Shown: positions 1-9,871 of the stretch, in pieces | How the letters are laid out: every line of letters begins with the position of its first letter | Position numbering within the stretch: position 1 is the stretch's first letter | Source: Combretum micranthum | Taxonomy: Eukaryota > Streptophyta > Magnoliopsida > Myrtales > Combretaceae | Direction: 5' to 3' | Length of the DNA stretch: 64,000 nucleotides | Assembly (NCBI GenBank): GCA_024138025.1 | Contig: JAMXBD010000011.1 | Location: 3,149,501 to 3,213,500 of the forward strand | Translations under genes and position numbers: made by a program | Notes under the pieces: model-generated | The model's database searches: none | The model's input: the letters and a program-made list of their open reading frames with translations, nothing else | Told to the model about the DNA's origin: nothing

Positions 1-2141
1 TCTCGATTAGCGAGTACGTAGGCACTTGTGGGGCGACATAAAAAAATAAATAAAAATGTTTTTGTTTTTTTTTAAATATTGTGAATAAATATTTTGTAAA
101 ATTAAGATATTTATTGATATTGATATTCTAAAAAAAATGAATAAAAAAAAGTAAAAAAATTAAAATGAATAATTTGACTTGTAGATATTTGTGCTATAAT
201 GTTTTTTATTAATTAATTTTTTGAGCATGAAAAGGATATATTAGAAATTTAAAATTCCAAAAGTGGTAACCATTTGGTTTTAATAGGTTAGCCCCCGAAT
301 CCATGATATCTGGTTTAAAAATTTTGTTTTTTTTTAAAATCAAATATTCGCAGACTAGTAGCTAAGTTAGGATCAACCAACCCATTGATCCTAGCTTTTT
401 ATTTTTTTTTCCCGATTTATATCGGGTGGCGACTCTAAATTTTTTTTTAAAATTTCTTTTAACCCCTAGTCGAGGATTCATGTTAAATGGGTTCGGGTTT
501 AATGTGAATCGGGTTAGGAGAAATGAACCAGATTAAGATGAGTGGAAAAAATCCAGGCTCGACATTAATAAATAAAAATCTTCTACTAAAAGCGGGAGGA
601 CTTAAGGAAAAGATAAACCCCTTAAATAAGAATATAGGTAGTAATTAAGATCAAGAAAAGCAAAATGAAAACGAATAACAAAAAAATATTCTTTACTATA
701 GGGATTTAAACTTTAATTAAAAAAAAATGTATCAAATACCAATACGGAATAGTTAGGCACCTATAAGGATTCAATGAAATTATTTAACGATGCAATAATT
801 AAAGTAACGGGTTTAGTCTAATGTCTGGCGATTGGAATCAGTGCCTTTAATTCTAGGAAGACTTCTCTTACAGAAATAGTCCAATAATGAATCTCTGTTA
901 TTTCTTTTCATAGGAAAATAGATCAAATGCTAAACTTCCGGTAGCTTATATAATAATTTAGCAAGGACCATAGGTGGGTTACTTAACTTTATCACATTGA
1001 TTGTGCTTGTAGTATAGTTGCATTTGGAATAATATATATTCAATTGATATGCATGCGGGATTGGGAATAATGCATGATGTGTGGTGTATGATTGAATGCC
1101 AAATTATCATAATATAAGTGATAATCCTATTGTATGATAAATATTGTATGAAGCACGTTGATGATTGTCTGTAAATAATGTGATCGCCTTAAACTTGATT
1201 AATAACTACTAGTACTATAAATGAAACGGACATACATTGCATGATTTGCATAAACTACATTTGAAGATGTGGCAGCCTACTATGTGTTAATATTTCGGTT
1301 CTCTGGTAATGCTTGGTTTTTCTAGGCAAGAGGCTATTAATTCTACGCAAGATTACCTTTGTTCCGTCGGTTCCATGAGAGCTAATTGGAAATGAAGGAC
1401 GCCACCCATGGTATCACTATGAAATGACTAATACTTAGTGGAGTTTCAAAGGCTTAAAACAGGAATTGAGTGCCACAAGTATAAAAAGATAACGACAATG
1501 AGGATTGTGGATTTCCTATATACTTAGTTTCTCCTGGGTAGGTGGGCCATAGTATCAAGTTCCTTTAACCCCGATGAGAGGGCATAAAACTTCATCATGC
1601 TTTGGATTCTAGATCATCAAAGCTTGTAATGTGTATATAAATGATTGTTGCATTGCATATGATTGATAATTATACTTGTTTTTTTATTGGTGGATATGTG
1701 GTCTGGTCAGGTTGTCTCACTGAGCTAGTGGTTTACTCACCCCCCAACAGTTTTTGTGCAGGATTAATACTAGTTAGGATTAGGTTAGGAATGTGTGAAG
1801 AGAGCTTCTCCAATGAACTCTACTGAAGATAGAGATATAGGATATGGTAAACTTAGAATGTAAACTAGATAAATTTTATAATAAATGAAATTTTTAAGTT
1901 GTAGTTTGAAACCCATTTTCACTATTTGGTAGGGGGTACCAATTCTCTGCAATCTTGGTAGAAATTAGAAAACTGGATTCCATAGTTGAAAGCATGTAAT
2001 ATATCATTTATATGATAAACATTTATAAATAAATAGAGTCTTGTACACTCTAACTTACAAGACAACTCTCATATGATGGGTGCACACGTGATATGATAGT
2101 TTTAGATTAATCCTACTAGGCCCCATATTATGGTTGTGACA
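1..2141 (+). mobile_element. 3' portion of a long-LTR retroelement (element F), cut by the window edge
   Basis: No coding region was found. The piece ends GGTTGTGACA at 2141, and the next base starts sequence collinear with the protease-RT linker of a gypsy element, so F probably inserted into that element. The end resembles the ends of LTRs A, B, C and E (…CGTGACA), and a box TCTCACTGAGCTAG (1715-1728) lies 426 bp before the end, as in those LTRs. GCGAGTACGTAGGCA (near 10-24) and GGTGGCGACTCT (425-436) recall plant Ogre/Tat-like leader words; that family link is from memory and uncertain. The 5' part and the left target duplication lie outside the window. Confidence 0.6.
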
Positions 2142-2377
2142 TTATGTGTGCGACTACTCCGTTGGTGATTGAAAATAGGCATCCCTATGTGTGTAAAAAT
2201 ATTAATGTTATGATTTCAAATATGAATATGACTATTGATATGATAGTATTGCTTTTATCTGATTTTGATGTGATCTTGGGAATGAATTGGCTAAATCATT
2301 ATAAGGTCACGATTGATTGTAATAAGACGGAGTTAAGATTTGACTTGAATGAGGAGAGATTCACATGGAGAGGATAA
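2142..2377 (+). pseudogene. Gypsy1 protease C-terminal part and protease-RT linker
   Basis: The frame starting near 2144 contains VILGMNWLNHYKVTIDC, the typical segment after the retropepsin active site in plant gypsy pol. The DTG active-site region itself is lost upstream of the F junction at 2141. It matches 38830-39050 in Gypsy2. The open frame stops at 2377, where a frameshift leads into the RT reading frame. It is non-functional as it stands. Confidence 0.8.
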
Positions 2378-3140
2378 GACCTAAGAATATGAAATCTATG
2401 GAGTTATGGGAAAAACCAGTTGTGGCAGGTTTGAATATTGAAGAAGTGGATATCGAAATGGTGCCAATTGTGAATGAGTTTATGGATGTATTTCCAGAGA
2501 AGTTACCTGGACTACCACCAGATAGGGAGATAGAGTTTGGAATTGAAGTATTACTTGGAACAGTACCTATCTCCAAGGCTTTGTATAGAATGGTTCCTGC
2601 AGAGTTGAAAGAGTTAAAGCTGCAGTTACATGAATTGCAAGATTTGGGTTTCATTAGACCGAGTATATCGCCATGGGGTGCCCCTGTATTATTTGTAAGG
2701 AAGAAAGATGAAAGTTTACACATGTGCATTGATTATAGGAAATTGAATCGAGTTACTATTAAGAACAAATACCCTTTGCCCAGGAATGATGATCTATTTG
2801 ATCAACTGAAGGGAGCTATAGTGTTTTCTAAGATCGACTTGAGATAAGGATATTATCAACTTAAGATCAAATTTCAAGATATTTAGAAGACGGCCTTCAG
2901 AACTCGGTATGGGCACTTCGAGTTTGTCATTGCCCTTCGGGTTAACTAATGCTCCAGCCGCATTCATGGATTTGATGAATAGTCTTCAAGGATTATCTGG
3001 ATTCATTTGTCATAGTATTCATTGATGATATTCTGATTTATTCTCGAAGCAAGGAGGAGTATCAAGAGCACTTAAGGCTTATGTTACAAAAACTTCGAGA
3101 GAAGAAACTCTATGCAAAATTTAACAAATGTTAGTTTTGG
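2365..3140 (+). pseudogene. Gypsy1 reverse transcriptase (broken)
   Basis: The N-terminal RT region (2365-2847) shows [39 protein letters not shown] and [20 protein letters not shown], classic Ty3/gypsy RT blocks. The frame is cut by TAA at 2845-2847 and TAG at 2884-2886. The [10 protein letters not shown] and FIDDILIYS (YxDD-type active site) segments follow in shifted frames around 2935-3045. A further TAG at 3132-3134 precedes the thumb region. Gypsy2 has sense codons at these stop positions (CAG for both TAGs). It is inactive. Confidence 0.88.
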
Positions 3141-3776
3141 TTGGAAGAAATATCCTTTCTTGAGCATATTATTTCAAAGGAAGGTATTTCAGTTGATCCA
3201 ATGAAGATCGAAGCTATTTTAGGATGGAAAAAACCTACTAATGTGAGCAAGATTAGAAGCTTTCTTGGATTGATGGGATACTATCGAAGGTTCGTAGAGG
3301 GATTTTCGAAAATTGCATCCCCATTAACAAGATTAACAAGAAAGAATATTAAGTATGTGTGGGATGACAAGTGCGAGAGGAGTTTTGAAGAGTTGAAAGA
3401 AAAATTGGTATCTGCACCTATTTTGGCACTACCCGTCACTGGAAAGGAATTTGTAGTCTTTAGTGATATGTCTATCCAAGGGCTCGATTGTGTTCTCATG
3501 CAAGATGGAAAAGTTATAGCTTATGCATCTAAGCAATTAAAACCCTATGAGAAGAATTATCTAGTGCATGATCTTGAGTTAGCAATAGTAATTCTCACAT
3601 TGAAACTTTGGAGACACTATTTGTTTGCAGAGAAGTGTAAGATTTACACGGATCATAAAAGCTTGAAATACATATTCACACAGAAAGAGCTTAATATGAG
3701 GCATAGAAGATGGCTTGAATTGATTAAAGATTATAATGTGGAAATTCTTTACCATCCTGCAAAGCTAATGTGGTAA
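3141..3776 (+). pseudogene. Gypsy1 RT thumb/connection and RNase H
   Basis: An open stretch of about 211 codons. The first part ([35 protein letters not shown]) is the RT thumb/connection. The second part is RNase H, with candidate acidic residues in the usual contexts: FSDMS (D109), DLELA (E146) and YTDHKSL (D171). It is open at both ends: TAG at 3132 upstream and a frameshift near 3770 before the integrase. It is the longest undamaged coding block of Gypsy1 and keeps an aspartate that Gypsy2 lacks. Confidence 0.85.
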
Positions 3777-5380
3777 CAGATGCACTTAGTAGGAAGAAGC
3801 AAGTAAATGATGCAACTTTGATTTCTAATCAGAGAGAGACTTAGATGGACTTCATGAAGTTAGAACTTAAAGTTACATTGGAGCAAGTTGATGTGATATT
3901 GGCTCAATTATTCTTGCAACCGAAAATTTTGGAAAAGATTAAACAAGCCCAAAAGGAAGACGATGAAGTTAAATGAATGAAGATTGCTATGAGTGAAGGG
4001 AAAAGAAAAGAATTGAGAATCAATGGGGATGAAGTTGTTAGATATGGGAATCGACTCTTTATGCCATATGGGTTGAGAGAAGAAATCATGAAGGAAGCTC
4101 ATTCATCTTCATATTCTATCCACCGGGAACCACCAAAATGTATAGAGATTTGAAGAAAAATTTATGGTGGGAAGGATTGAAAAAAGATATTGCTCAATAT
4201 GTTTCCAAGTGTTTGGCTTGTCAACAAATAAAAATCAAGCACCAATGACCCGGAAGAGAACTTCAACCTTTATCTATACACGAATGGAAATGGGATGATA
4301 TCACTATGGATTTATATCGGCCTTACCTAGGACTATCGCTAAATATGAAGTTAATTGGGTTATCGTGGACAGATTAACAAAATCGGCTCATTTCATACCA
4401 TTGAGGGTTGGAGATTCCTTAGAAAAGATGGCACATATCTATATTAAAGAGATAATGAGACTACACAGGATTCCCTAGACGATTACTTCTAATCGAGATT
4501 CTCGCTTTGTCAGCTGATTTTGGAAAAGTTTGCATACTGCTTTAGGTACTCAACTTCAGTTTAGTACTGCATTTCGTCCACAGACAGATGGCAATCAGAG
4601 AAAATAATTTAGATAGTGGAAGATATGCTTAGAGCATGTGTTTTAGATTTTGGTAATAGGTGGGACACTTATTTGCCAATTGTTGAATTTGCCTACAACA
4701 ATGGCTTCCAAGCAACAATTCAAATGGCGCCTTATAAAGCTCTTTATGGTAGGAAGTGCAGATCTCCACTGTATTGGGATGAAGTTGGTAAAAGAGTTTA
4801 TTTTGGGTCCTGAATTGATACAACAAGCAGTAGATAGGATTCAAGTGATAAAACAAAGGATGAAAACAGCTCAAGATCGGTATAAAAGCTATGTGGACAC
4901 AAAGAGAAAACGATTGGAGTTTCGAAGTTGGTGATAATGTGTTTCTCAAAATCTCTCCAACAAAATGAGTAATTAGATTTGGGGTTAAAGGCAAGTTGAA
5001 TCCAAGATGGTTCATATTAGATTTTATAGAGAATTGGTCCATTAGCTTATCGATTAGCTCTACCATCGAATTTGTCGGAAGTGCATGATGTATTCCATGT
5101 ATCTGAGCTTAGAAAATGTGTATCAGACCTCGAAACCATCATCTCTACACATCAACCCGAGGTTTAATTGAATTTGAGCAAGATTGAAAAGCCGATCTAG
5201 ATTTTGGATAGGATTGACAAGGTATTAAGGAGGAAAGTAATTCCATTTGTGAAAGTTTTGTCGACTGGACAAACCGAGAGAGAAGCAACGTAGGAGCCCG
5301 AAAATGAGATGAGACATAAGTATCCAGAGATATTCGATCAATGAAGGTAAGCGAAGTTTCGTGCACGAAAACTTTTTGAA
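3777..5380 (+). pseudogene. Gypsy1 integrase and chromodomain-like C-terminus (broken)
   Basis: The zinc-binding H2C2 region is around 4090-4230 (CLACQQIK at its end). The integrase core follows, with EWKWDDITMD near 4285, a TSDRDSRF equivalent near 4490 and the region equivalent to QSERT near 4595, all in several frames. Stops include TAG 3842-3844 and TGA 4246-4248. Open pieces at 4616-4934 match the end of the core (FAYNN, ALYGRKCRSPLYWDEVG). Around 5185-5345 a degraded chromodomain-like tail reads VIPFVKVL..GQTEREAT, typical of plant chromoviruses. It is inactive. Confidence 0.8.
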
Positions 5381-5391
5381 GGAGGAGAGAA
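5381..5391 (+). promoter_or_regulatory. Polypurine tract of Gypsy1
   Basis: GGAGGAGAGAA lies directly before the TG that opens the 3' LTR. This is the expected position and base composition of the plus-strand primer site. The corresponding position in Gypsy2 carries copied flanking DNA instead. Confidence 0.8.
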
Positions 5392-8305
5392 TGAAATAGC
5401 CATACATTTCCTAAATTATATTTTATAAATGTGTTATTGAAATTATATATGATTTTGAAATGAGATGTATGTGTACGAACAATATAATTACTGCATGTGT
5501 TAAATATGTGTCCTTTTGTATATGTGTATGTGCAACGAAATTAATATTATTGTTTTATGTATATTAATGTGTGCATAGTGTAATGAATGTTTGTGTCTTT
5601 TGTGAATTAATATGTGTGTGTTATACTTAGAATTTGCCAAAACAACCTTTGAATTTTCTGAGAAAATTGTTGACAGAATTTTACAAAGTTTAAGCCTAAT
5701 TTTAAGCCCAAATTATACTCAAATGCATTCCAAATTAAGCCAAATTAACCCTAAGTCAAACATACTCCTAAAGTCAAACTTTGGATAATTATTGACCTCA
5801 AATTTGGTCAATTAGGGACTCTTTTTGGCAGCCCATTTTTCCATACGAATTTCCTTCTTTGTTTTTCCTTCTCTTTTCCTATTTCATCAAACCATAAGCC
5901 CTAAATCAAAAACCAAAATCAAGCTCTTGGAATCAACAATTTCACCAAGCTAAAGCCTATTCATGTAAGTTAAATGCAAGCATAATCTTTTGTTTTATTT
6001 CCTATATTGTGTTTTGAATGTATAATTTATGGTAGGATGAGTAAATGCTATTTGAGTTGATTGATTTATGCATTGATATATGTTAAGTTGTGCTTTGTTA
6101 TTGTGTGAGCTTAGCTAAGTGTTAGGGAAGTTGTAAGGAGTGTTGATGAGTAGTGGAACTAAATTGAGTAGTTGAAGTGTAGAATTGAAGTGTAATTGAT
6201 ATTTAAATGTTGAAGTTAGGTGTTTGATGATTAGAAGTGGGGTTTGTGTTGTTTGGATGGTGTTTAGAACATATAACAAGTTTTGGAAGCTTAGAATAAG
6301 TTTGAAGAATTTTTTAAAAGAGTTGAAGTTGTAAAGAAAACAGGGAAGTAAAATATTTTCATATAGGTTTATTTTTTAGCGTACGCCAGCATCTGGTACT
6401 TCAACGCCATTGGCGTAGAGGCGGTGTTGAAAGTGATCAGAACCTATTTTCTTAAAGCTGCTTGAAACGCTGCTAGCTTTCGTAAAGAATGTTTTCCAGT
6501 GTTTATTTTTCAAAATGTACGCCAGCTATTAGGGTTCTGATGCTGCTGACTTATAGGTGGTGTGGAATGAGAACATAATCAAAATCTTTAAGGACGGACT
6601 TAAAGCTGTTGGTGTGGTATCCTACGCTGTCGGCGTATATGGATAAGCTGCCGGTGTTGGGGGTATCCACGGATGTGGATCAACCCCATGGAACTCTCGG
6701 AAATTTTTAGAAAGTTGGAGTTGTAGTCTATACCGGCTTAACACCGCCTACGTAGACTGAAGGCTACCGGTGTATCCTTGAATGCTGCCAGTGTTGGCAA
6801 GTGTTGAGTTTTAGTGCATTGTGTACTGGTTCGATGCCATCGGCATTGAAGGCCGGCGTGTCCCTAGCAGTTTTCATTTTCAAAAACTTTCTTTAATATT
6901 TCCTAAAGCTTGATATATGATCAATTGAATATTTGTTGTATATTGTAAGATGTAATATGATGTTTAAATGCTCTGTTATCACTTTGTAATAATTTATTTG
7001 AATTTCTTTGATTAATTACATTTGAAACTAGTTAATTAGTGCTTGAACTAAGTGGGAAATTTAATATCGTCTTGAACAGTGATAGATCCTCGCTCGGCCA
7101 ATCCCATTAGTTCCCGAGCTATTTTAGGTACACGGTGACTTACTTGTTTCTTTGTTAGGATAAGCATTATTCAAGGTTACTATAAATTAAGAAATTTAAT
7201 AATTATTTGTTGAGTGTTTTTTATACCGTTGAATCTAGTTCGGATAGCGATAACCCTGCTTAGATTGGGGGCATGGTAGTTTTAGGCGCTTAGACCACCC
7301 CCGTCATTTGATATGACTTTTATAAGTGGTTTAGCGGGTAATCGATAGGGAATTTGGTATCGGTATAACATTTGCTTATTCTTGAAATGATATAATATAA
7401 TTTAATTCAATGTTTATGGGAACACTTGAATTAAGTGACATTATGGATAGAGTTAAGTGAAGTCGGGAAACGGCTAGAAACCCTAAATGAGACTACTTAA
7501 TCATTATGGATAAATTTATCTAGGATGGTATGAGTATCCGAGCTACTTATATCAATCCCCTGAGCGTCGTAATGCGTTACTTAGGATCCCCTAGTATTAC
7601 GGACTACGCCAGAAGGTGGGGCTGCCTAGTCTGTATGAATAGTAGGGACCACTCAGGGAGGCGGATGTGATACTAGATTCTTGATGTCTGGAGTTTGAAT
7701 ACTCCTATGATGTGTAACTAACTAAAGATTGAATAATAAATTATTGGTTGTTGCATTTTGCATTTAGCTTAAGCATGTGTGAATCACTTTGCATTTTTAT
7801 TCGTTACTTGCGTACTAGGCCTTTGACTCATATTTTAACCATTTCAAGTGGTGAATCCAATGATTTTTACACAAGTATGGGGTATGGAACCGATTTCGAG
7901 GATTTTCTTGATGATTTGGAGGACTAGAGATGACCTTAGACTTGATGGAATCCAAATTCTATAATAAACTAGTAGCCTTGTGGTTGTATTTAAAGCACTA
8001 GTGGAATTATATGTATAATTTTGTTAAGGCTTGTAAGAAGCCTTTGGTTGGAATGTGTATATATATATGTACTTAGCTATGTATGACTTGATTTTATATC
8101 TTTTGTGAAAGATGCTAATGGTGTAGTATATTTTGTTAAAAGTTTTGAAAAACTATGGTTTATATTATATTAACTATGTGGAATTAGACAAACAATTCCT
8201 CAAACACTTCTTTTAGACAACCTTACATATAATCCTACAGGTTATATGTGGTTGGAGAACTATTATCATCTATTTTAATTATAAGGGTGATAGCGGGTCC
8301 TTACA
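5392..8305 (+). repeat. Gypsy1 3' LTR (about 2.9 kb)
   Basis: Starts TGAAATAGCCAT and ends GGGTCCTTACA, matching the Gypsy2 LTRs at 34495-37062 and 42174-44795. Inside are a CT-rich leader-like stretch (5840-5890), a splice-donor-like CAT/GTAAGT at 5965, an array of TACGCC/GGCGTA palindromic words (about 6378-6860), and GTACTAGGCCTTTGACTCAT (about 7811-7830) followed by an acceptor-like AAG (7846-7848). It is a few hundred bp longer than the Gypsy2 LTRs. Confidence 0.9.
6378..6860 (+). repeat. GC-rich array of short palindromic words in the Gypsy1 LTR
   Basis: Degenerate words such as GCGTACGCCAGC, GCCATTGGCGTAGAGG, GCTGTCGGCGTATATGG and CTGCCGGTGTTGG recur every 20-40 bp in both orientations inside an otherwise AT-rich LTR. 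The same word family occurs in both Gypsy2 LTRs and, reversed, in solo LTR G. Confidence 0.75.
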
Positions 8306-9052
8306 GCTTGTTAGCTCGAGTTAACCTTGAAGTGAGCCGGGTTCGAGTAGCCCCCCTTATTTGCAGCCCTACACAAACCAATCAAGCAAATATTGTTAAA
8401 CCCTTCAAAGAAAATTTTACATATGGCATCAATCGGATTATTTTTCCTTTAGTTGACGATTTAAAAAGGACTTCTACTGATTTTTCTATGGAAAATGGAT
8501 TGGTGAATTGTTTGTTGATAATGAGGCAGTGTGGAGAATTTTCTTTTTGACAATAATATCACTTCACGATCTTCCAATTGAGTTGAAAAAACCTTTGGCA
8601 ATTGGCATTGCTTAGAAAAAACGAGTGGGGCATAGTTCTTGGAAATTAGTCATGTAGTACGATAAATGATGATTTACTTGGGTCTTTCTGCTGGTTTTTT
8701 CTTTCTTTTCATTATATATATTTGTATATATATATTTTCTTGTTGGGTTTGCTCTTTTTGAATCAATGAGTAATGATTATATTATTAGTTATATTATACA
8801 TATAACTCTTTTCTAGACTCAATGTAATGACCTGGAACTCCAACCATTAAAGTACTGTTCGTTATAGCAAAATACGACATGATTTTATGAAATTTTCATC
8901 AAGGTATTGTCTACTTTGACTAAATACCACACGGAATTGATTTTGGTGCTAGACACATAATTCGATGAACTTCAAACCATTTTACTTAAAGATGCCTCGA
9001 TGATTAAAATTCCACTATCCTTCATAAATCATAAATTTTCCATTATAGCTAT
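8306..9052. other. Flank between Gypsy1 and the TRIM, with no recognised gene
   Basis: The right flank of Gypsy1. Apart from the coding-like relic annotated separately I see AT-rich sequence with TA runs near 8717-8740 and a TGTAATGACCTGG start-like word at 8822, which I could not tie to a complete element. Confidence 0.5.
8373..8680 (+). pseudogene. Unrecognised coding-like relic
   Basis: One frame gives FKENFTYGINRIIFPLVDDL. After a shift near 8485 another frame gives FYGKWIGELFVDNEAVWRIF followed by SLHDLPIELKKPLAIGIA and then stops. After the stops the same frame still reads protein-like and hydrophobic. The composition is unlike the surrounding non-coding repeats, suggesting an old fragment of a real protein gene, possibly of a membrane protein. 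I do not recognise the family. It could also be chance. Confidence 0.25.
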
Positions 9053-9409
9053 AATACCCCTCAAATATAGATGGTGGAACTCTAATCACAGAGGCGCATT
9101 TTCAGTGTAATGGCTTGGAGTTTGTTAGAATTCCAAATTTAAGCATGCTCTAGGTAAAGTAATCTCAGGATGGGTGACCTGCTGGGAAGTGCTGGCAACA
9201 AAAGAACAAAACCGTGTGATGTGTGGCTAAAGCATAAATACCTCAGTGGGTAGAGTTTTGTGTCGTTACACAATGCCTCGGTTGTAGTTGTGTTTAAGGG
9301 TGCGCTGGGAGGCTAGTATACCTAGCATCACGATCCTTGCCCAAAGTGGCCTCAAGGTCTAGGGGTGCTCCCTCTGCTGCTGTGGAGCTTGGGGTAGTAG
9401 GTCATAACA
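9053..9409 (+). repeat. TRIM left LTR with 5S-like segment
   Basis: The 5S-like segment spans about 9116-9203 (GTTAGAATTCCAAATTTAAG…AGGATGGGTGACCTGCTGGG). The repeat ends GTCATAACA. It is slightly more diverged from 5S rRNA than the right copy. Confidence 0.75.
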
Positions 9410-9411
9410 AA

Positions 9412-9423
9412 TGGTATTAAACC
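9412..9423 (+). promoter_or_regulatory. Decayed primer binding site of the TRIM
   Basis: TGGTATTAAACC, two bases after the LTR, compared with TGGTATCAGAGC in Gypsy2 at 37065. Would pair with initiator tRNA-Met if intact. Confidence 0.55.
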
Positions 9424-9485
9424 CGTGCTTTTTGACATGTGTAATGAAACTAACAAGGACGTCAGTTCTATAAGTGAGAGTATAT

Positions 9486-9844
9486 AATACCCTTCAAATA
9501 TAGATGGTGGAACTCTAATCATAGAGACGTCTTTTAGATGTAATAGCTTAGAGTTTGTCAGAACTCCAAAGTTAAGTGTGCTATAGGCAGAGCAATCCCA
9601 GATGGGTGTCCCTCGGGAAGCGCTGGCACAAAAGGACAAAACCATATGGTGTGTTCCCAAAGCGAATAATACCTTTATAGGTAGAGTTCTGAGTCGTTAC
9701 ATGGTGCCTCTTGTGTCCTGGTTGTGCTTGAGGATGCGCTAGGAGGGCTAGTATACCTGGCATCATGATCCCTATCCAGAGTGGCCTGAGGGCCTAAGGG
9801 TACCCCCTCCGCTGCGGTGGAGCCTAGAGTAGCAGGTCGTGACA
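9486..9844 (+). repeat. TRIM right LTR with 5S-like segment
   Basis: The 5S-like segment is about 9549-9628 (TTTGTCAGAACTCCAAAGTT…GATGGGTGTCCCTCGGGAAG). It ends GTCGTGACA. It is followed by AATGGTGCTTA, again primer-site-like, rather than by an obvious target duplication. Confidence 0.75.
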
Positions 9845-9871
9845 AATGGTGCTTATATAGTTTAAATTCGT

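Larger units (their letters stand above)
2142..8305 (+). mobile_element. Gypsy1: 3' half of a decayed Ty3/gypsy (chromovirus-like) retrotransposon
   Basis: Order seen: end of protease, reverse transcriptase, RNase H, integrase, chromodomain-like tail, polypurine tract, 3' LTR. This is the Ty3/gypsy order (integrase after RNase H). It is collinear with Gypsy2 (34495-44795) over the whole internal region and LTR but clearly diverged. The gag, primer site and 5' LTR are missing here because element F interrupts pol at 2141/2142; they may lie upstream of the window. Many stops and frameshifts show it is dead. The 5 bp after the LTR are gcttg, the expected right target duplication. Confidence 0.9.
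9053..9844 (+). mobile_element. Cassandra-like TRIM retrotransposon with 5S rRNA-like LTRs
   Basis: Two direct repeats (9053-9409 and 9486-9844) flank about 76 bp. Each repeat carries a stretch matching the 3' two-thirds of plant 5S rRNA (TCAGAACTCCAAAGTTAAG…GATGGGTG…GGGAAG), the hallmark of Cassandra TRIMs (established family knowledge). Each repeat ends GTC[A/G]T[A/G]ACA followed by AATGGT. After the first repeat TGGTATTAAACC looks like a decayed TGGTATCAGAGC primer site for initiator tRNA-Met. No coding capacity, as usual for TRIMs. I could not define a target duplication. Confidence 0.8.

Noticed and set aside
9060..9640. Working 5S rRNA genes
   Set aside because: The 5S-like stretches lack the 5' third, contain many substitutions and lie inside paired TRIM LTRs.
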